Shown piece by piece: positions 15,985 to 24,693 of a stretch of DNA of 61,389 nucleotides. Position 1 is the first letter of the stretch, and every line of letters starts with the position of its first letter. Both the position numbers and the translations under genes were made by a program. The notes below the pieces were generated by a model. The model did no database searches. It was not told the DNA's origin and saw only the letters and a list, made by a program, of their open reading frames with translations. The DNA is from an uncultured Clostridia bacterium (GTDB taxonomy: Bacteria; Bacillota; Clostridia; Oscillospirales; Oscillospiraceae): assembly GCA_945948535.1 (NCBI GenBank), contig CAMFBN010000011.1:1-61389 (forward strand). Direction: 5' to 3'.

Positions 15985-16252
15985 CTATATAGAAAAATGC
16001 AGTGAAGGAAAGAGTACTTCGTTTTCCTGCTTTCCAGAGAGCTTCCCAAATGCTGAAAGGGAGACAGGCAGGCACGAAGGAACATGGCTCCGGAGCAGCG
16101 CGGCTGAAGGTTTAGGCCGCGACGGGTCTGCCCGTTACAGCGGAGGATATTGCTGGATATCCGTCGATGAGGTTCCGGTTTCCGGAACGAACAGAAGTGG
16201 TACCACGGGCATTGCGCTCGTCTTCTATCAGAAGACGAGCGTTTATTTTTTT
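15985..16252 (+). promoter_or_regulatory. T-box riboswitch leader
   Basis: The leader contains the T-box landmarks in order. AGTGAAGG...AAGAGTA (S-turn strand of the specifier loop) is followed by CCAGAGAGC and GCTGAAAGGG (distal Stem I motifs). The specifier strand GAACATGGCTCC follows CGAAG. The T-box sequence AAGTGGTACCACGG is at 16195-16208. A terminator hairpin CGCTCGTCTTC / GAAGACGAGCG is at 16215-16241 with TTTATTTTTTT. Uncharged tRNA should favour the antiterminator and allow symporter expression. By the usual GAAN-NNN register the specifier reads AUG (Met); ACA (Thr) or AAC (Asn) are other readings, so amino-acid identity is unsettled. Confidence 0.88.
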
Positions 16253-16268
16253 GCAGGAGGAAACCTTT

Positions 16269-17501
16269 ATGAAGAAGAAAAAATCCCTGAACATTACCCT
16301 CGCTATCTTTATCGGACTGGTGCTGGGCATTCTGTTCGGCCTGTTCATGCCGGGACGGTATGAATTCGCCCTGCCCGTGGTGCAGCTGGTCAGCAGCCTG
16401 TACATGAACGCCCTGCGCATGATGATCTATCCGCTGGTCTTCTGCAGCCTGGTCATCGGCATTCAGGGCATCGGCTCCGTCAGCGCCACCGGCAAGGTGG
16501 GCGGGCAGTCCGTGCTGTACTTCGTCTCCACCACCCTCATTGCCAGCACTCTGGGCCTGTTCCTGCCCCGGCTGCTGGGTCTGGGCAAGGGCGTTTCCAT
16601 CCAGATGATGGAATCCACCGTGGAAGCGGCAAAATTCACCAGCCTTCTCGACACCGTGAAGAACCTGATTCCCGCCAATCCTGTGGCATCCTTCGCCACC
16701 GGCGATATGCTGCAGGTACTGGTGTTCGCCGTCATTGTGGGCATCGCCTGCCTGACCCTGGGCAAGGCGGCGGAGCCGGTGGTAAAGCTGTGCGAAGCCT
16801 TCCACGCCATCTGCATCAAGGTGGTGGGCTGGGTTATGTACTGCACCCCCGTGGGTGTGTTCTGCTCCATCGCCGCTGTGATGTACGCCAACGGCGTGGA
16901 AACCATGCTCGCTCTGGGCGGCGTTCTGGTCGCCATGTACGTCACCTATTTCTTCTACATTCTGCTGGTCTACGGCGGCATCGTCAAATTCCTCGGCAAA
17001 TATCCTGTGGGGAAATTTTTCAAGTCCGTCATGCCCGCGGCCCTCACTGCCTTCGGCACCTGCTCCAGCGCCGCCACAATCCCCATCAGCAAGCGCTGCG
17101 CCGATGAGATGGGCGTGCCCAACGAGATTTCCTCTCTAGCCCTGCCTTTGGGCGCTACCATCAACATGGACGCCGTGTCCATCATCATGTCCTTCATGAT
17201 CGTGTTCTTCGCCAACGCCTGCGGCGTGGAGATCACCTTCGGCATGATGCTGGTGATCATGCTGTCCAACACCCTGCTTTCCATCGGCGCCCCCGGCGTC
17301 CCCGGCAGCGCCATCGCCTGCTTCGCCGCCCTGTCCACCATCGCGGGACTGCCTGCCGGTGTTATGGGTGTGTACATCAGTATCAACACGCTGTGCGACA
17401 TGGGCGCTACCTGCTGTAACGTCTTGGGCGACATTGCCTGCTCCGTGGCCATGAAGCACACCGTGAAGCTGGATACCGTTCCCGCTGAAGAGGAGCATTA
17501 A
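16269..17501 (+). CDS. Dicarboxylate/amino acid:cation symporter (DAACS family)
   Basis: A 410-residue symporter of the GltP/DctA/SstT superfamily with the HP1-like TFGTCSSAATIPIS region (in FGTCSSAATIPISKRCADE) and the later MDAVSIIM, GVPGSAIACFAALS and NTLCDMGATCCNVLGD motifs. These form the substrate and Na+ sites. Usual length is 400-440. Start ATG 16269 has GCAGGAGG 9 bp upstream. It is the only gene of its unit, preceded by a T-box leader, which implies that the transported substrate is an amino acid whose tRNA is sensed. The substrate itself cannot be told from sequence. A bidirectional terminator follows. Confidence 0.9.
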   Translation: MKKKKSLNITLAIFIGLVLGILFGLFMPGRYEFALPVVQLVSSLYMNALRMMIYPLVFCSLVIGIQGIGSVSATGKVGGQSVLYFVSTTLIASTLGLFLPRLLGLGKGVSIQMMESTVEAAKFTSLLDTVKNLIPANPVASFATGDMLQVLVFAVIVGIACLTLGKAAEPVVKLCEAFHAICIKVVGWVMYCTPVGVFCSIAAVMYANGVETMLALGGVLVAMYVTYFFYILLVYGGIVKFLGKYPVGKFFKSVMPAALTAFGTCSSAATIPISKRCADEMGVPNEISSLALPLGATINMDAVSIIMSFMIVFFANACGVEITFGMMLVIMLSNTLLSIGAPGVPGSAIACFAALSTIAGLPAGVMGVYISINTLCDMGATCCNVLGDIACSVAMKHTVKLDTVPAEEEH

Positions 17502-17536
17502 TCCGAAAACCCGAATAACTCCTTAAGTGATGGAAA

Positions 17537-17568
17537 ATCCCGAGGCAGTGTACATACTGCCTCGGGAT
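17537..17568. terminator. Bidirectional terminator, symporter/folD
   Basis: ATCCCGAGGCAGT / ACTGCCTCGGGAT, 13-bp perfect stem, with AATTTT on the plus side and TTTTCC on the minus side, between converging genes. Confidence 0.9.
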
Positions 17569-17590
17569 AATTTTGTACCGGAATAAGAAA

Positions 17591-18469
17591 TTATGCGCGC
17601 TCAGCGGCCTCCACAACGTGCTTCATGAGAACGGAGGTAGTGACGGAGCCCACACCACCGGGAACGGGGGTGATGGCGTCCACAATGGCTGCCACCTCGT
17701 CGAACTTGGCGTCGCCGGCAATGGCACCCTTGCCGCCCTTTGCGTTGGGCTTGTTCTCGTCCCAGTTGATGGACACGTCAATGACCACCTGACCGGGCCG
17801 GACATAGTCGGCAGTCAGAGAGTTCAGCACACCGGCAGCGGAGACGATGATGTCCGCGTTTTTGCAGATTTCGGCAGTGTTAACGGTCTTGGTGTGGCAG
17901 ACGGTGACGGTAGCGTTCTTGCCCATGAGCATCATAGCGGCAGGCTTGCCCACCACCAGGCTGCGGCCAATGACAACGGCATTCTTGCCCTTGCAGTCGA
18001 TGCCGTAGTAGTCCAGAATCTCCATGCAGGCGGAGGGGGTGCAGGGAGCGAAGCCCAGATCGCCCAGGCCCTCGAACACGCCGGCGTTGGACAGATGGGT
18101 CATGCAGTCCACGTCCTTCTGGGGAGCCAGACGGTTGCAGATCTCGTTCTGATCCGCCTTCAGGTGCTTGGGCAGAGGCCGGAACATCAGCACGCCGTGG
18201 ATGGAGTCGTCGGCGTTGACCTGATCGATGACCGCCAGCACGTCGTCCTTGGTGGCGTCGGCAGGCAGCTCGAACTTCTTGACCTCCACGCCCACCAGCT
18301 CAGCCCGCTTGGTGGCGCCCTTCTCGTAGGACAGGTCGGAGGGGTCAGCGCCCACGCGGATGATGCCCAGAGTGGGGACGATGCCCTTTCCCCGCAGAGC
18401 GGCGGTACGGGTCTGCAGATTGGCGTTCAGGGCGTCGGTGACTTCCTTGCCCAGCAGTAATTTAGCCAT
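17591..18469 (-). CDS. folD: Methylene-THF dehydrogenase/methenyl-THF cyclohydrolase FolD
   Basis: A 292-residue bifunctional enzyme that interconverts 5,10-methylene-, 5,10-methenyl- and 10-formyl-tetrahydrofolate with NAD(P). Motifs: SYEKGATKRAE (catalytic Lys of the YxxxK type), GRSLVVGKP (nucleotide binding) and PVPGGVGSVTTSVL. Start ATG 18469 has AAGGAG 10 bp upstream. It lies downstream of fchA and fhs on the same strand, separated from fchA by 154 bp that contain a dispersed repeat. Together the three genes carry formate to methylene-THF. Confidence 0.95.
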   Translation of the reverse strand: MAKLLLGKEVTDALNANLQTRTAALRGKGIVPTLGIIRVGADPSDLSYEKGATKRAELVGVEVKKFELPADATKDDVLAVIDQVNADDSIHGVLMFRPLPKHLKADQNEICNRLAPQKDVDCMTHLSNAGVFEGLGDLGFAPCTPSACMEILDYYGIDCKGKNAVVIGRSLVVGKPAAMMLMGKNATVTVCHTKTVNTAEICKNADIIVSAAGVLNSLTADYVRPGQVVIDVSINWDENKPNAKGGKGAIAGDAKFDEVAAIVDAITPVPGGVGSVTTSVLMKHVVEAAERA

Positions 18470-18499
18470 GTAACATTTCTCCTTACTTTATCAAATCTA

Positions 18500-18623
18500 A
18501 ACGGTAAACTCTTTGAATCGGTCGCGTTACCGAGCAGCGCCCAATGGTGTAACGACTACAAACAAGTTGGTAACGCATTGGCCGTCCGCCCTGCGGACCG
18601 TATTGCCAGCGGCGGCTCGCCGC
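18500..18623 (-). repeat. CCATTGGG-type dispersed repeat, copy b
   Basis: In minus orientation it carries GCGGCGAGCCGCCGC, CCAATGCGTTAC and GTTACACCATTGGG followed by TGCTCGGTA, the shared modules of this repeat family. It separates fchA from folD. Confidence 0.7.
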
Positions 18624-19244
18624 TTACTGACCAAAGCCGGCTTTGACTTCGTTGAAAATCTCATCTGCCAGCTGGCAGTACTTGCTCAGCATCAGGTTGG
18701 CCTTGCGGTTCAGCTCCTCGGCAACCTCACGGTTCTTGAGGGACTTGGTGTTGATGAACACATTCAGGGACGCGGCCTGAAGGGCGGCCTTGCAGCACAC
18801 CGCGCCGCAGCCAGCGTCGGAAACTGCCAGCCGGGAGCCTTTTGCGGCAAAAACGGCAACACAGTCAATGGCCTCGCAGCACAGCTCCATGATGTGCATG
18901 GGCACCTTGCAGGCGGTGATGGTGGCGTCTTCCAGAATCGCGTCCCGGTTGGGGTCGTCCTTGGGAATGCCGTAGGCCTTTGACAGGGGGACAAAGCCCT
19001 TGTCGTCCTCTTCCACCTGATTCAGCAGCTCAGTCTGGAGGGCATCGCACTTGGCCTTCAGAGCGACAATCTCCGCCTCCACGTCGGCGTACTTCTTCTT
19101 GCCCACGGTCAGGGAGCCGACCATGTTGCCCAGGGCGGTGCCGATGGCTCCCACCAGAGCGGCAGCGCCGCCGCCGCCGGGAGCGGGGGCATTGGATGCC
19201 AGCACCTCAACAAAGGTGCGGCAGGATTCCATTGTCATATCCAT
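18624..19244 (-). CDS. fchA: Cyclodeaminase/cyclohydrolase family protein (FchA-like)
   Basis: A 206-residue all-helical protein of the formiminotetrahydrofolate cyclodeaminase/methenyl-THF cyclohydrolase family. Motif SNAPAPGGGGAAALVGAIGT (20 residues) and GNMVGSLTVGKKKY match the folate-binding pocket. In acetogens and purine-fermenting Clostridia FchA serves as methenyl-THF cyclohydrolase next to fhs and folD, which is the arrangement here. Because FolD also has cyclohydrolase activity, FchA may instead handle formimino-THF from histidine or purines; sequence does not decide. Confidence 0.9.
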   Translation of the reverse strand: MDMTMESCRTFVEVLASNAPAPGGGGAAALVGAIGTALGNMVGSLTVGKKKYADVEAEIVALKAKCDALQTELLNQVEEDDKGFVPLSKAYGIPKDDPNRDAILEDATITACKVPMHIMELCCEAIDCVAVFAAKGSRLAVSDAGCGAVCCKAALQAASLNVFINTKSLKNREVAEELNRKANLMLSKYCQLADEIFNEVKAGFGQ

Positions 19245-19276
19245 AAACAGAATTCTCCTGTATGTTCAAATTTGGG

Positions 19277-19310
19277 AAAAGCACAGGCGAGGGGTCGCCT
19301 GTGCTTTTTT
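19277..19310 (-). terminator. Attenuating terminator between fhs and fchA
   Basis: AAAAGCACAGGCGA / TCGCCTGTGCTTTT with a GGGG loop, T-rich on both sides. It lies between the fhs stop and fchA start on the minus strand, so fhs is likely expressed above fchA/folD. Confidence 0.8.
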
Positions 19311-19327
19311 GATTAAGTAAGATTTGC

Positions 19328-21004
19328 TTAGAACAGGCCGGTGATCTTGCCGGTCTCGTCCACGTCGATGCGCTCGGCGGCGGGAACCTTGGGCAGGCCG
19401 GGCATGGTCATGATCTCACCGGTCAGCGCAACCAGGAAGCCGGCACCGGCGGAAACCTTCACGTTGCGAACGGTAATGGTGAAGCCGCGGGGCGCGCCCA
19501 GCTTGGTCTGGTCGTCGGAGAAGGAATACTGGGTCTTGGCCATGCAGATGGGCATATGATCGTAGCCCAGCTCGGTCAGGGTCTTGATCTGCTTCTCGGC
19601 ATTGGCGGTGAAGTTCACGCCGTCAGCGTGGTAGATCTTCTTGGCGATGGCCTCGATCTTCTCCTTGATGCTGCAATCCAGCTCGTAAGCGAAGGTGAAG
19701 TCGTTGGGCTGTTCGCACAGACGGACAACTTCCTTAGCCAGCTCGATGCCGCCTTCGCCGCCCTTGCCCCAAACCTCGGACAGAGCAACGTTGACGCCCA
19801 GCTCCTTGCACTTATCCTCGATGAGCTTCAGCTCGGCCTCGGTGTCGGTGGGGAAGCGGTTGATAGCCACCACGCAGGGCAGCTTGTAAACGGTGGTAAT
19901 GTTGGAAACGTGCTGCAGCAGGTTGGGCAGGCCCTTCTCCAGAGCCTCCAGATTCTCCTTGCCGGTCTCGGCCTTGGGCACGCCGCCGTTGTACTTGAGG
20001 GCACGGGCGGTAGCGACCAGAACCACGCAGGAGGGCTTCAGACCAGCCATGCGGCACTTGATGTCCAGGAACTTCTCAGCGCCCAGGTCAGCGCCGAAGC
20101 CAGCCTCGGTGATGGCGTAGTCGCCCAGCTTCAGAGCGATCTTGGTGGCGGTGACGGAGTTGCAGCCGTGAGCGATGTTGGCGAAGGGGCCGCCGTGGAC
20201 AAACGCGGGGGTGTGCTCCAGAGTCTGAACCAGATTGGGCTTCAGAGCGTCCTTCAGCAGAGCGGCCATAGCGCCCTGGGCGTTCAGGTCGCCGGCGGTG
20301 ACGGGCTTGCCGGCGTAGGTGTAGCCAACCACCAGACGAGCCAGACGGTTCTTCAGGTCGGTGATGTCGGAGGCCAGGCACAGAACTGCCATGATCTCGG
20401 AAGCCACGGTGATATCGTAGCCGTCCTCACGGGGAGTGCCGTTGACCTTGCCGCCCAGACCGTCGACGACGAAGCGGAGCTGACGGTCGTTCATATCAAC
20501 GCAGCGGCGCCAGGTGATCTGGCGGGGGTCAATGCCCAGAGCGTTGCCCTGATAAATATGGTTGTCGAGCATCGCAGCCAGCAGGTTGTTGGCAGCGCCG
20601 ATGGCGTGGAAGTCACCGGTGAAGTGCAGGTTGATGTCCTCCATGGGGACGACCTGAGCGTAGCCGCCGCCGGCAGCGCCGCCCTTGACGCCGAACACGG
20701 GGCCCAGAGAAGGCTCCCGCAGGGCGACCATGACGTTCTTGCCCAGCTTGCGCATACCGTCAGCCAGACCGACGGTGGTCGTGGTTTTGCCCTCACCGGC
20801 GGGGGTGGGGTTGATGGCGGTGACCAGAACCAGCTTGCCGTTGGGCTTGTCAGCCATATCCTTCAGGATGTTGTAGTCAACCTTGGCCTTGTAGTTGCCG
20901 TACTGCTCCAGATACTTCTCATCCACGCCCGCGATCTTGGCGATCTCGCGAATGTGCAGCATCTCAGTTTCCTGTGCGATTTCGATGTCAGATTTGAATC
21001 CCAT
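19328..21004 (-). CDS. fhs: Formate--tetrahydrofolate ligase
   Basis: A 558-residue formyl-THF synthetase: formate + ATP + THF to 10-formyl-THF. Motifs: [17 protein letters not shown] (ATP-binding loop), [20 protein letters not shown] (20 residues), [21 protein letters not shown] and the C-terminal [11 protein letters not shown]. Usual length is 555-560. Start ATG 21004 has AAGGAGTG 8 bp upstream. First gene of the fhs-fchA-folD set, with a near-consensus promoter and a 20-bp palindrome at the start site. It is the entry point of the methyl branch used in acetogenesis and in purine/serine metabolism; the rest of a Wood-Ljungdahl pathway is not in this window. Confidence 0.97.
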   Translation of the reverse strand: MGFKSDIEIAQETEMLHIREIAKIAGVDEKYLEQYGNYKAKVDYNILKDMADKPNGKLVLVTAINPTPAGEGKTTTTVGLADGMRKLGKNVMVALREPSLGPVFGVKGGAAGGGYAQVVPMEDINLHFTGDFHAIGAANNLLAAMLDNHIYQGNALGIDPRQITWRRCVDMNDRQLRFVVDGLGGKVNGTPREDGYDITVASEIMAVLCLASDITDLKNRLARLVVGYTYAGKPVTAGDLNAQGAMAALLKDALKPNLVQTLEHTPAFVHGGPFANIAHGCNSVTATKIALKLGDYAITEAGFGADLGAEKFLDIKCRMAGLKPSCVVLVATARALKYNGGVPKAETGKENLEALEKGLPNLLQHVSNITTVYKLPCVVAINRFPTDTEAELKLIEDKCKELGVNVALSEVWGKGGEGGIELAKEVVRLCEQPNDFTFAYELDCSIKEKIEAIAKKIYHADGVNFTANAEKQIKTLTELGYDHMPICMAKTQYSFSDDQTKLGAPRGFTITVRNVKVSAGAGFLVALTGEIMTMPGLPKVPAAERIDVDETGKITGLF

Positions 21005-21105
21005 GTTAATACACTCCTTGTAATATGTTGGTGCCTACCGTTTTGTGAGGATCGGCCCATACAGGATGGATGCGGCTGCCGTTGAAGTGGCTCACCGCAT
21101 ATTTA

Positions 21106-21125
21106 TTCGGTACTTAAGTACCGAA
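21106..21125. promoter_or_regulatory. 20-bp perfect palindrome at the fhs start site
   Basis: TTCGGTACTTAAGTACCGAA, a perfect palindrome starting 3 bp downstream of the -10 box. It covers the expected transcription start, the classic place for a repressor. The regulator is unknown. Confidence 0.65.
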
Positions 21126-21128
21126 ATA

Positions 21129-21157
21129 AGAATACCACTCTTTCCACCGCTTGTCAA
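21129..21157 (-). promoter_or_regulatory. fhs promoter
   Basis: On the minus strand TTGACA (21152-21157), 17-bp spacer, TATTCT (21129-21134). The ~120-nt leader can form a hairpin ATGCGG...CCGCAT (21070-21100) with an inner GCC/GGC stem, so a folate- or one-carbon-responsive RNA is conceivable but unproven. Confidence 0.8.
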
Positions 21158-21232
21158 TATGTATCCTCGATTTTCTTTGTAAAATTTCCATGATTTCTGT
21201 GGATAGGAGACAAATTGTCCCCGCCTGTTCCG

Positions 21233-23569
21233 TCAGTTTTTATGGATTTGAAACAGAATTTCCACGTCATCCGTCTGATCGGTGGAAATCGTCAGTTTTG
21301 CCTGTCCGGCCCGGCCCACGGTGCGCAGATACGCGCCGGTCATGCCGCCCTCGGCGGTCACCACCGCGGGGCCGACAAGCTGCGCGTCCCCCTCCAGCGT
21401 CAGGCGCACCGGCAGCTGGGCGTAGGGCGCGGGATTGCCGTTTTCATCCAGAATCCGGATACGGACGGAGGCCATGTCGTAGGTATTTCCTTCCCTCAGG
21501 CGGACGCTGCTGGGGGTCGCCTCCAGATGGAGACGGGCGCTGGGGCCGAGAGTGCAGCTTGCCACCACTTCCCCGTCCTTCACCGCCATCAGCCGCCAGA
21601 GTGTGGCCTCGCCGCCCCAGTTGCCCACATATTGTTCGTAGAGCTTCACGGCGTCGGCGTATTTCAGGCCGTATTTCACCATGACGTAACCCATTTTTGC
21701 CGTTTCAGCCGGGGGCAGGTTCGCAAGGCCGTATTTTCGCACCGCCAGCAGGCAGGCGCTCACCTGCTCCGCCTTCTTTTTATCGAAGCCCTCCTGGGTC
21801 TCCAGCAAGGAACCAATGGTATCGTCGATGACCATGGGGCTGTGGGACAGGGCCGCCCAGCGCTCGCCCACCAGCCGGGTGACGAAGGTGCCGTTTTTAT
21901 AGACATTCACGGAATCGGCATTGGTGAACACCAGAATATCCCCGATCTGTCCGCCGGGGTAGTCGCCGATGTCCATGGTGGTGCCCACCGCCAGCACCGG
22001 TCTGTCCTCGCCCTGACTGGCATAGGCATAGGCCGCCAGCTTGGGGTTCCGAAAAGCGTCCATGACGCCGTGGTAGCACACCCGGTCGCCGGAGCCGAAG
22101 TCCCGGTGGGTGGGGTAGTCGAACATACACCAGCCGAAGCAGCCCGCGTGCTCCCCGTCCGCCATGGCGTCATTCAGCACCTGCATATGCCGCCGGGCCT
22201 GCTCCTGACGGTGCTGCCAGGGGTCGAAGGATTTTGTCGGGAACATATGCCCGTTGTGTTCGGAAATCAGCAGGGGTTTGTCCACAGTGACCGCCTTTTT
22301 GGGCTTGCAGCCAGGGTTAGACCCGGTGTGGGAAAAGTCGTTGTAGGCGTACACATCCTCCAGCGGGCTGCTCTTTTCTAAGTATCGGACGCCGGAGGTG
22401 GGACGGCTGGGGTCCAGGGCGTGGGCAATGCCGTTTGTCATGCGGTACAGCTCGTCATCGTCCTGACTTTCATTGATGCGCACGCCCCATAGGACAATGC
22501 TGGGATGATTTCTGTATTGCAGAACCATCTCTTTTGTGTTCTCCATGGCCTGTTTTTTCCAGTCGGTGCCGCCGATGTGCTGCCAGCCCGGAATTTCCGT
22601 AAATACCAGCAGGCCAAGGCGGTCGCACTCGTCAAGAAAATAGTGACTCTGAGGATAGTGGGAGGTACGCACCGCGTTGCAGGCCAGCTCCTCCTTCAAA
22701 ATCCGGGCGTCCTCCCGCTGCAAAGTCTCCGGGGCGGCATAGCCCACATAGGGCCAGCACTGGTGCCGGTTCAGCCCCCTCAGGAAGGTCTTTTTCCCGT
22801 TGAGGAAGAAGCCGTCGTTTCGGAACTCCACCACTCGGAAGCCCACCTTCTGCTCCTTCACGTCCATAACTCTGCCGATTTTCAGCAGGGTCACCCGGCA
22901 GGTGTAGAGGACGGGGTGCTTCGTGTCCCAGGGCTTGACGCCGGGGCACTGGATGGTGATGACGCCGTCGGTGGTGAAGGCCTTGCGAATCAGCACCCGT
23001 TCCCCCTTCAGCAGCTCCACCAGCAGCAGGCACCCGTGGGCGTCGTGGAGGGTGGGGCGGATTTTCAGGGTGGTCAGGGTTGGCGTGGTGATAAACAGGT
23101 CCTCGATATAGCTTTTTTCCCGCACATCCAGCCAGACCTCCCGGTACAGGCCGCCATAGGTCAGGTAGTCAATGACGTGACCGAAGGGCGGGATTTCCGG
23201 ATTTTCGGTGGTGTCCAGCCGGACGCACAGCAGGTTCTCCCCGCCTAAGGTTACCGCGTCGGTGATCTCCACACGGAAGCCGGTATAGCCGCAGCGGTGC
23301 TGAACCAGCTCCCGGCCGTTTATGGAAACCGCGGCGATATGGGCAGCGCCGTCAAATTGCAGAAAAAGGTGCTTTTCCGCCAGCTCCTTCCCCAAATTCA
23401 GCTTTCTGCGGTAGCCGCAGACGCCCTGATAGCGTTCGTGGTCGGCGTAGTGGAGCGGCATTTCCGCCACCGTATGGGGCAGGCGGACGGCAGTCCCCTC
23501 CCCTTCTCCCAGAGCGAAGCCATCGAACCACTCCGGTGTAAATTCCCATTCATTGCAAAGACTGAGCAT
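21233..23569 (-). CDS. Glycoside hydrolase family 2 protein (beta-galactosidase-like)
   Basis: A 778-residue family 2 glycosidase. Order: N-terminal jelly-roll (1-~150), immunoglobulin-like domain (~160-250), TIM barrel (~260-540) and C-terminal Ig-like domains (~650-778). Expected acid/base Glu367 lies in WGVRINESQ and nucleophile Glu437 in LLISEHNGHM. HQCWPYVG and RTSHYPQSHYFLDECDRLGL match the barrel. There is no signal peptide, so it acts in the cytoplasm on small imported glycosides. Whether it is a beta-galactosidase, beta-glucuronidase or other type is not resolved. Start ATG 23569 has only a weak GGGGG ribosome-binding site. No transporter is linked; it stands alone between fhs and a palindrome-armed repeat. 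Confidence 0.88.
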   Translation of the reverse strand: MLSLCNEWEFTPEWFDGFALGEGEGTAVRLPHTVAEMPLHYADHERYQGVCGYRRKLNLGKELAEKHLFLQFDGAAHIAAVSINGRELVQHRCGYTGFRVEITDAVTLGGENLLCVRLDTTENPEIPPFGHVIDYLTYGGLYREVWLDVREKSYIEDLFITTPTLTTLKIRPTLHDAHGCLLLVELLKGERVLIRKAFTTDGVITIQCPGVKPWDTKHPVLYTCRVTLLKIGRVMDVKEQKVGFRVVEFRNDGFFLNGKKTFLRGLNRHQCWPYVGYAAPETLQREDARILKEELACNAVRTSHYPQSHYFLDECDRLGLLVFTEIPGWQHIGGTDWKKQAMENTKEMVLQYRNHPSIVLWGVRINESQDDDELYRMTNGIAHALDPSRPTSGVRYLEKSSPLEDVYAYNDFSHTGSNPGCKPKKAVTVDKPLLISEHNGHMFPTKSFDPWQHRQEQARRHMQVLNDAMADGEHAGCFGWCMFDYPTHRDFGSGDRVCYHGVMDAFRNPKLAAYAYASQGEDRPVLAVGTTMDIGDYPGGQIGDILVFTNADSVNVYKNGTFVTRLVGERWAALSHSPMVIDDTIGSLLETQEGFDKKKAEQVSACLLAVRKYGLANLPPAETAKMGYVMVKYGLKYADAVKLYEQYVGNWGGEATLWRLMAVKDGEVVASCTLGPSARLHLEATPSSVRLREGNTYDMASVRIRILDENGNPAPYAQLPVRLTLEGDAQLVGPAVVTAEGGMTGAYLRTVGRAGQAKLTISTDQTDDVEILFQIHKN

Positions 23570-23598
23570 AGTAACAGCCCCCTATTTTTCAGAAAATC

Positions 23599-23732
23599 GT
23601 AGGGCGGGGTCATGACCCCGCCGACCCAGTCGGATGATTGCAGGGCAAAAGCGGCGTACAGGATATGTTTCCGAAAAAAAGACGCCCATTACAGGAGGCC
23701 GGTGCGTCGGCGGAGTCATGACTCCGCCCTAC
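23599..23732. repeat. Palindrome-armed repeat, copy 2 (inverted interior)
   Basis: Same outer arms as the copy at 10152-10284 (palindromes GGCGGGGTCATGACCCCGCC left and GGCGGAGTCATGACTCCGCC right). The interior begins GACCCAGTCGG and ends CCGGTGCGTC, which is the opposite orientation relative to the first copy. Between the GH2 gene and sortase terminator; non-coding. Confidence 0.85.
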
Positions 23733-23777
23733 GAATGCTCTTATTATACTCCACCGCAAAGCACAGTACAAGCACGA

Positions 23778-23807
23778 AAAAAGCCTGCCTTCGCAGGCAG
23801 GCTTTTT
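23778..23807 (-). terminator. Sortase gene terminator
   Basis: AAAAAGCCTGCC / GGCAGGCTTTTT, 12-bp stem with TTCGCA loop, T-tract on both strands, 6 bp after the sortase stop. Confidence 0.88.
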
Positions 23808-23812
23808 GAGAA

Positions 23813-24607
23813 TCAGGTAATCCGCACGGCGGCGACCACCAGCCGTCCATTGTCCAGCGTATACTCGCAGGTGGACAGACAGATCAGCTTATCGCCGTAG
23901 ACGGGAGTGATGCCGGTGTCGTAGAAGGACAGTTTCTTGCAGGTGGACACGAAGTCATTGAACTCCTTCTCGTTGGCGGCGTCCACGAACTTGTGGTAGC
24001 TGAAGCCCTCGCCCACATTGGCGGAGGTCTTGAACACCGCGAAAATCTTGTAGGTGTGGTACTCGTTCAGGGTGTCGAAGAAGATCAGATTGTTCTTATC
24101 CCAGGCGTCCTTGCTGGTGTAGGCGTTCAGGCCGGCAAACATACTGCCGTCCGCCATGTGGTGGCCGAACAGGGTAATGTTGTCGCTGGGCTTATTCACG
24201 TCCGCCTCGCCCCAGGCGTAGATGCTGCCCCGCTTGCTTTCCTTCTTGTCAAAATCCCGGTACAGGTAGTAGTTGGGGTCGTCGGGAGTCTGAAGGACGG
24301 GATAGTTGATCTTCGTGCCCTCCATCTTGATCCAGCCAACGGTGTCGTTATTCTGCTCATAGATGTCCTTATAGCCGGGGAGCATACCCGGTTCCGTGGT
24401 TTCCTTCGGTTCCGTTTCCTCGGTGGTGCCTTCCGTAGTGGCCTCCGTGGTCGTCTCGGTCTGGGCCTCGGAAACCACCTGAGAAAGCTCGTCCATCCGG
24501 TCTGCCTGTTTCTTGCCGTCAAGCAAATAATTACCAACCATAAAGGCACTGATGCCGAAAGCAGCCACAAGCAGGAGGACGGTTACTGTAAAGAGTGTTT
24601 TTTTCAT
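23813..24607 (-). CDS. Class B sortase
   Basis: A 264-residue membrane-anchored transpeptidase that joins surface proteins to peptidoglycan. The N-terminal anchor (LFTVTVLLLVAAFGISAFMV) is followed by a Thr/Glu-rich linker (~44-75) and the sortase B fold. Catalytic residues: His149/His150 in LFGHHMADGS, Cys247 in CLSTCEYTLDNGR, with the Arg of NGR close behind. It has its own promoter (24637-24665), 87 bp after the upstream repeat/LRR gene on the same strand. No sorting-signal protein is evident in the window, so the substrate is elsewhere. Confidence 0.92.
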   Translation of the reverse strand: MKKTLFTVTVLLLVAAFGISAFMVGNYLLDGKKQADRMDELSQVVSEAQTETTTEATTEGTTEETEPKETTEPGMLPGYKDIYEQNNDTVGWIKMEGTKINYPVLQTPDDPNYYLYRDFDKKESKRGSIYAWGEADVNKPSDNITLFGHHMADGSMFAGLNAYTSKDAWDKNNLIFFDTLNEYHTYKIFAVFKTSANVGEGFSYHKFVDAANEKEFNDFVSTCKKLSFYDTGITPVYGDKLICLSTCEYTLDNGRLVVAAVRIT

Positions 24608-24636
24608 AGAGTACCTCCATTCCTCATTATTCTCGT

Positions 24637-24665
24637 ATTATAGTATAGAAACCCCCGGCAGTCAA
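24637..24665 (-). promoter_or_regulatory. Sortase promoter
   Basis: Minus strand TTGACT (24660-24665), 17-bp spacer, TATAAT (24637-24642); ribosome-binding site GGAGGTA before ATG 24607. Confidence 0.8.
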
Positions 24666-24693
24666 GCCGACAGAAGTTTAAGAAATTCTTATG

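Noticed and set aside
19556..21085. A ~500-codon open frame opposite fhs.
   Set aside because: Shadow of fhs; no ribosome-binding site and low-complexity LGV-rich product.
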